A stretch of DNA of 64,000 nt from Neoarius graeffei (Eukaryota; Chordata; Actinopteri; Siluriformes; Ariidae), in the NCBI RefSeq assembly GCF_027579695.1, contig NC_083582.1, forward strand, positions 30,952,964 to 31,016,963, written 5' to 3'. The position numbers were made by a program, and so were the translations under genes. The notes below the pieces were generated by a model that was given only the letters and a program-made list of their open reading frames with translations, was not told where the DNA came from and searched no databases. Below, piece by piece: positions 59,779 to 64,000 of the stretch. Numbering within the stretch: position 1 is the first letter of the stretch; the number at the start of each line of letters is the position of its first letter.

Positions 59779-60150
59779 GTGGCATGGTGGTGTAGTGGTT
59801 AGCACGGTCGCCTCACAGCAAGAAGGTTCTGGGTTCGAAGCCGGCGAGGGCCTTTCTGTGTGGAGTTTGCATGTTCTCCCCGTGTCTGCATGGGTTTCCT
59901 CTGGGTGCTCCAGTTTCCCCCACAGTCCAAAGACATGCAGATAGGTTAACATGGGGCGGCCTTGGGCTGAGGTGCCCTTGAGCAAGGTACCTGACCCCTG
60001 ACTGCTCCCCGGGCGCTGTAGTGTGGCTGCCCACTGCTCTGGGTGTGTGTGCGTGCGTGTGTTCACTGCTTCAGATGGGTTAAATGCAGAGGATGAATTT
60101 CACTGTGCTTGAAGTGTGCATGTGACAAATAAAAGTTTCTTCTTCTTCTA
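59779..60150 (+). mobile_element. Chimeric SINE: Mermaid-type head joined to another SINE tail
   Basis: 59779-59948 is the head and middle of the Mermaid-type SINE (GGTGTAGTGGTTAGCACGG, GGTTCGAAGCC) up to AGACATGCAG. From 59953 it continues as GGCGGCCTTGGGCTGAGGTG, CCCTTGAGCAAGGTACCTGA, CACTGCTTCAGATGGGTTAA and ends ACAAATAAAAGTTTCTTCTTC. That tail belongs to a different teleost tRNA-SINE family. Confidence 0.7.
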
Positions 60151-60745
60151 TTTGAAAAAATAAATCAATAAAGCTATGAAAGCTCACTTCAAAGTCTCCC
60201 ATAAATCATAACATCAAAACTAACTGATGGAAATTTTTGCTGAATACTTCATCAGAAACAGTGAGAGCGAGAGAACATCCTTATAAAAGTTATCTGATTG
60301 ATATTCATGAGTAATCCAGTCAGAAACCAAACAGAAGGGAGCCTGACTGCTTTCCCATGACTCAAAAAGCACCGGCAGTTTCCCAACGTCACGCGAGCAG
60401 AGAGTCTACTCTGTTGTATGAACTTCAACCTGCTGTTACTCCCAAAGTACTGAACAGATCTTAACAAGATACGTTTCTTTGGAAAGCAGAAATTATAAGC
60501 TTTTTAATGATGGTATTCACGATAGAAAATATTCAAGAATTAAGCAATGACACATTTGGAAATTTAGATGAGCGTCTGCATGCACAATTTTCACAGCACG
60601 GCCAGCGAGCGTCTGATATGCCTACTATTAGGGCAGAGAGAACGTGGGCCGACTCTGACAGCTTTATCAGTACATCAATCTTGAATGACTTGAAAGAGAG
60701 ATGTTTAGAGGGACTCACCGAGAGAGGGGAAGTGGTGCTCAGATC
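60151..60745. other. No recognised gene
   Basis: Contains an 84-codon plus-strand open frame (60507-60761) that I do not recognise. Its last part overlaps chromovirus gag on the other strand. Probably insert sequence within the relic. Confidence 0.35.
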
Positions 60746-60749
60746 TCTC

Positions 60750-61614
60750 TCGGCTCCGTGAATGTCTTTGAGCCTTTTGAACAAGAAGGGCAGTGTGCCA
60801 GAAGATGTGTGGCCTCCTCATAGTAGAAACACAGTCCCTCCTTACATCTCTGTTTGCATTCTGAGTGGGCCACTCTGGTGTGAGAGATGTCCATGGGCAC
60901 TGAGGTTTCAGTGACAGGGGTTTCAGATGTGGAGCCTAGCAATGATGATCGGTTTTGAAGAACGTTATCGAGGCAGCTGGACATGTCAATGAGTGAGTCT
61001 AATGTGCCTTGCTCATCTCGACATGCTAGTTCCGTGAGGATGTGAGGGTAAAGCTTTTGACAGAAGGATTGCTTTAAGGGCTGGTTCATTCCATTCACTT
61101 CCAGCTGCGAGTGTGCAGAACTCCAGCACATATTCTGCCACTCATCAATTCCCCTGCTTAATGGTGAGGAGTTTTTCACTGATCTCCACGCCTTCAGGAC
61201 TATGTTCAAAAACCCGGCGAAACATTTCTATAAAGTGGTCATAGGATGTTGTAGGTTTGCAGCCTTTCTCCCACACTGCAGTTGCCCATTTGAGTGCCTT
61301 CACAGTGACCAAGTTGATAAACTGGTCTCTCTTCTGTTGATCGGTGATGTGATCCCTGTTTGAGCTGTGAAATACAGGGATCACTGCAGCAGGAATGCCT
61401 TGCAGTCTGACACTCCTCTTGAAAACTTATCAGGTTGAGGGATGAGCGAGTTGGAGCTCATGACAGGCACTGGGAATGTTAAGAGCACTTGCAAAACAGC
61501 AGCGGTCAGCTGGGAAATGCAGGCTTCCATTTCACTGATACGCTGCTGTTGTTCTCCCAGAAAATGCCCCTATGCGGAAAACTCAGCCTGCCTTCTCTCG
61601 TCTGCTGCATCCAT
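60750..61614 (-). pseudogene. Chromovirus gag relic
   Basis: The minus-strand frame begins MDAADERRQAEFSA at 61614 with an early TAG, then EQQQRISEMEACISQLTAAV. Further pieces read NRDHITDQQKRDQFINLVTV, KALKW, YDHFIEMFRRVFEHSPEG, then EVNGMNQPLKQSFCQKLYP and CFYYEEATHLLAHCP, a knuckle with its second Cys lost. Capsid and nucleocapsid of a Ty3/gypsy element, not functional. Confidence 0.72.
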
Positions 61615-61798
61615 GGTGCTGGCGAAGCATTCTGTCAGGAGTGCAGGCGACAGATGGATGTAAATGCAGCAGAGAATTTATTAAAGCACGCTGGCAAACA
61701 AATCCAAATCGTGACGCAATGTCAACGTCAAAGAACAGGCAATGGTTAAGCAAGGCACAGAGCATCAGAGGCACAGACAAAGGGCAAAACCCAAAGTA

Positions 61799-63400
61799 CA
61801 ACCCCGATTCCAAAAAAGTTGGGACAAAGTACAAATTGTAAATAAAAACGGAATGCAATGATGTGGAAGTTTCAAAATTCCATATTTTATTCAGAATAGA
61901 ACATAGATGACATATCAAATGTTTAAACTGAGAAAATGTATCATTTAAAGAGAAAAATTAGGTGATTTTAAATTTCATGACAACAACACATCTCAAAAAA
62001 GTTGGGACAAGGCCATGTTTCCCACTGTGAGACATCCCCTTTTCTCTTTACAACAGTCTGTAAACGTCTGGGGACTGAGGAGACAAGTTGCTCAAGTTTA
62101 GGGATAGGAATGTTAACCCATTTTTGTCTAATGTAGGATTCTAGTTGCTCAACTGTCTTAGGTCTTTTTTGTCTTATCTTCCGTTTTATGATGCACCAAA
62201 TGTTTTCTATGGGTGAAAGATCTGGACTGCAGGCTGGCCAGTTCAGTACCCGGACCCTTCTTCTACGCAGCCATGATGCTGTAATTGATGCAGTATGTGG
62301 TTTGGCATTGTCATGTTGGAAAATGCAAGGTCTTCCCTGAAAGAGACGTCGTCTGGATGGGAGCATATGTTGCTCTGGAACCTGGATATACCTTTCAGCA
62401 TTGATGGTGTCTTTCCAGATGTGCAAGCTGCCCATGCCACACGCACTAATGCAACCCCATACCATCAGAGATGCAGGCTTCTGAACTGAGCACTGATAAC
62501 AACTTGGGTCGTCCTTCTCCTCTTTAGTCCGAATGACACGGCGTCCCTGATTTCCATAAAGAACTTCAAATTTTGATTCGTCTGACCACAGAACAGTTTT
62601 CCACTTTGCCACAGTCCATTTTAAATGAGCCTTGGCCCAGAGAAGACGTCTGTGCTTCTGGATCATGTTTAGATACGGCTTCTTCTTTGAACTATAGAGT
62701 TTTAGCTGGCAACGGCGGATGGCACGGTGAATTGTGTTCACAGATAATGTTCTCTGGAAATATTCCTGAGCCCATTTTGTGATTTCCAATACAGAAGCAT
62801 GCCTGTATGTGATGCAGTGCCGTTCAAGGGCCCGAAGATCACGGGCACCCAGTATGGTTTTCCGGCCTTGACCCATACGCACAGAGATTCTTCCAGATTC
62901 TCTGAATCTTTTGATATTATGCACTGTAGATGATGATATGTTCAAACTCTTTGCAATTTTACACTGTCGAACTCCTTTCTGATATTGCTCCACTATTTGT
63001 CGGTGCAGAATTAGGGGGATTGGTGATCCTCTTCCCATCTTTACTTCTGAGAGCCGCTGCCACTCCAAGATGCTCTTTTTATACCCAGTCATGTTAATGA
63101 CCTATTGCCAATTGACCTAATGAGTTGCAATTTGGTCCCCCAGCTGTTCCTTTTTTGTACCTTTAACTTTTCCAGCCTCTTATTGCCCCTGTCCCAACTT
63201 TTTTGAGATGTGTTGCTGTCATGAAATTTCAAATGAGCCAGTATTTGGCATGAAATTTCAAAATGTCTCACTTTCAACATTTGATATGTTGTCTATGTTC
63301 TATTGTGAATACAATATCAGTTTTTGAGATTTGTAAATTATTGCATTCCGTTTTTATTTACAATTTGTACTTTGTCCCAACTTTTTTGGAATCGGGGTTG
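61799..63400 (-). mobile_element. Tc1-like transposon, family B copy 2 (1602 bp)
   Basis: Ends CAACCCCGATTCCAAAAAAG and its complement, with TA at 61797-61798 and 63401-63402. Terminal repeats are about 210 bp, imperfect. It is more complete than the copy at 16815. Confidence 0.95.
61968..63038 (-). CDS. Tc1-like transposase with intact DDE triad and extended C-terminus
   Basis: The frame starts [18 protein letters not shown] (63036-63038), after a TATA-like GTATAAAAAG. It encodes 356 residues, against 340 in the copy at 17155. One Ile codon is lost in the helix-turn-helix (VHNIKRF instead of VHNIIKRF). The normal TAA after DVSQW is GAA here, so translation runs on for 17 residues into the terminal repeat ([17 protein letters not shown]). 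All three catalytic residues are present: WSDESK, HDNAKPH and [11 protein letters not shown]. It is the only one of the three full-length Tc1 frames in the window with a complete triad. Activity is uncertain because of the Ile loss and the tail. Confidence 0.93.
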   Translation of the reverse strand: MGRGSPIPLILHRQIVEQYQKGVRQCKIAKSLNISSSTVHNIKRFRESGRISVRMGQGRKTILGARDLRALERHCITYRHASVLEITKWAQEYFQRTLSVNTIHRAIRRCQLKLYSSKKKPYLNMIQKHRRLLWAKAHLKWTVAKWKTVLWSDESKFEVLYGNQGRRVIRTKEEKDDPSCYQCSVQKPASLMVWGCISACGMGSLHIWKDTINAERYIQVPEQHMLPSRRRLFQGRPCIFQHDNAKPHTASITASWLRRRRVRVLNWPACSPDLSPIENIWCIIKRKIRQKRPKTVEQLESYIRQKWVNIPIPKLEQLVSSVPRRLQTVVKRKGDVSQWETWPCPNFFEMCCCHEI

Positions 63401-63489
63401 TACAAAATAAAGTCAGAAAACCAGAAAAGCAATGCAATAACAAATGGCTTGGTAAAATCAAACACAAGTAACTGAGTGTATACTTTGCA

Positions 63490-63511
63490 CTGTGTGTGTG
63501 TGTGTGTGTGT
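63490..63511. repeat. (GT)n microsatellite
   Basis: About 11 GT units. Confidence 0.95.
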
Positions 63512-63760
63512 ACTGAGAGCCATTATATACTGCACATTAATGAGGCTGTGATATGGAACAGGTGTGTGATAATCAGTACTCTGGAGACTGAGAGTGGTGT
63601 GCGGTGGCCATGTTTGAAGGCCACTGTGAAATCTGGAAAGTGGAGTCTTGAGTGCGAGCAGGTGCAGATGTGACAATTTCAGGAGAACTTATATTTTTCA
63701 GATCTACTCATAGGTGGAAATATAAATAAACTTATTCTGACACAAATAACATGGCAAATG

Positions 63761-63765
63761 TAGTA

Positions 63766-63796
<31 letters not shown>
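63761..63796. repeat. (AAT)n(ATT)n palindromic microsatellite
   Basis: AATAATAATAAT followed directly by ATTATTATTATT, able to form a hairpin. Confidence 0.9.
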
Positions 63797-63797
<1 letters not shown>

Positions 63798-64000
63798 TCT
63801 CATCTCATTATCTCTAGCCGCTTTATCCTGTTCTACAGGGTCGCGGGCAAGCTGGAGCCTATCCCAGCTGACTACGGGCGAAAGGCGGGGTACACCCTGG
63901 ACAAGTTGCCAGGTCATCACAGGGCTGACACATAGACACAGACAACATTCACACTCACATTCACACCTACGGTCAATTTAGAGTCACCAGTTAACCTAAC
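63798..64000 (-). mobile_element. DANA/Mermaid-type SINE, cut by window end
   Basis: A minus-strand tail half (CTCATCTCATTATCTCTAGC...) close to consensus. The head lies beyond the window. Confidence 0.9.

Larger units (their letters stand above)
49555..61640 (-). mobile_element. Chromovirus (sushi-ichi-type Ty3/gypsy) relic, minus strand, split many times
   Basis: From right to left on the minus strand: gag (61614-60750), protease (near 59045), reverse transcriptase (58520-58187, continued at 53259-52943), RNase H (52900-52500), integrase (52310-51357) and chromodomain (50640-49560). Order gag-PR-RT-RH-INT-chromodomain is the standard chromovirus one. It is interrupted by MITEs at 49668 and 50647, the young gypsy element at 53265, a SINE at 59779, and unassigned sequence. 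Dense stops show long decay. Confidence 0.82.
61633..63675 (-). repeat. Candidate 5' LTR of the chromovirus relic, split by Tc1
   Basis: On the minus strand it would start TGTCACATCTGCACCTGC (63675) and end CACTCCTGACA (61633), just before the gag leader. It contains AATAAA near 61678. Removing the Tc1 element leaves about 440 bp. A matching 3' LTR was not found, so this is tentative. Confidence 0.35.

Noticed and set aside
60507-60761. 84-codon plus-strand frame
   Set aside because: Unrecognised, partly antisense to chromovirus gag, and no supporting signals; not called as a gene.
43951-64000. Remaining receptor ectodomain exons upstream of 43950
   Set aside because: I read the minus strand for signal peptide and CLPEWD-like sequence and found only retroelement, SINE and AT-rich sequence.

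Overview
The window is eukaryotic and almost certainly from a teleost fish. It has exons split by GT..AG introns. It holds about fourteen copies of a DANA/Mermaid-type tRNA SINE, several Tc1/mariner elements, hAT, PIF/Harbinger and Kolobok elements, a Penelope relic, CR1/L2-type and site-specific-type LINE fragments, and Ty3/gypsy elements. CA/GT, TA and TTTC microsatellites are common. No bacterial operon, CRISPR array or rRNA gene is visible. The species cannot be named from the sequence; a catfish-like otophysan is a guess only.

The one host gene I can recognise lies on the minus strand from 43950 down to 23212. It is a class B GPCR of the parathyroid hormone receptor type (PTH1R-like). 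Ten exons are present, running from the last part of the hormone-binding ectodomain, through all seven transmembrane segments, to the C-terminal tail, with GT..AG boundaries and consistent phases. The signal peptide and the first part of the ectodomain are not seen and probably lie beyond 64000. Some weak candidate exons on the plus strand (8768, 13485, 16159, 16415) hint at a neighbouring gene ending near 16.57 kb.

Layout. 1-2.6 kb: 3' end of a non-LTR retrotransposon, a 40-bp minisatellite and a BED-finger fragment. 2.6-16 kb: a Tc1 element, a hAT (ZMYM/TTF-type) relic, Harbinger-like and foldback elements, many SINEs. 16.8-22.9 kb: a full-length Tc1 transposase, large TA/GT microsatellites, a hAT-type MITE, a Tc1 relic. 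23.2-44 kb: the receptor gene, whose introns carry a Russian-doll set of DNA transposons (27047-32549), a second full-length Tc1 transposase, a degenerate gypsy relic and a 51-bp minisatellite. 44.3-48.5 kb: a DNA element split by a LINE that is itself split by a Penelope relic and a MITE. 49.5-63.7 kb: a decayed chromovirus (gypsy with chromodomain, minus strand) that received a Harbinger MITE, another MITE, a complete young gypsy element and a Tc1 element.

The most notable element is the young LTR retrotransposon at 53265-58181. It has apparently identical 302-bp LTRs, a perfect 5-bp target duplication and one uninterrupted gag-pol frame, with integrase placed before reverse transcriptase (the Gmr1-type order). 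The three near-complete Tc1-type transposases carry informative defects in their DDE residues or stop codons. All calls rest on reading the sequence and remembered family features; no database search was run.
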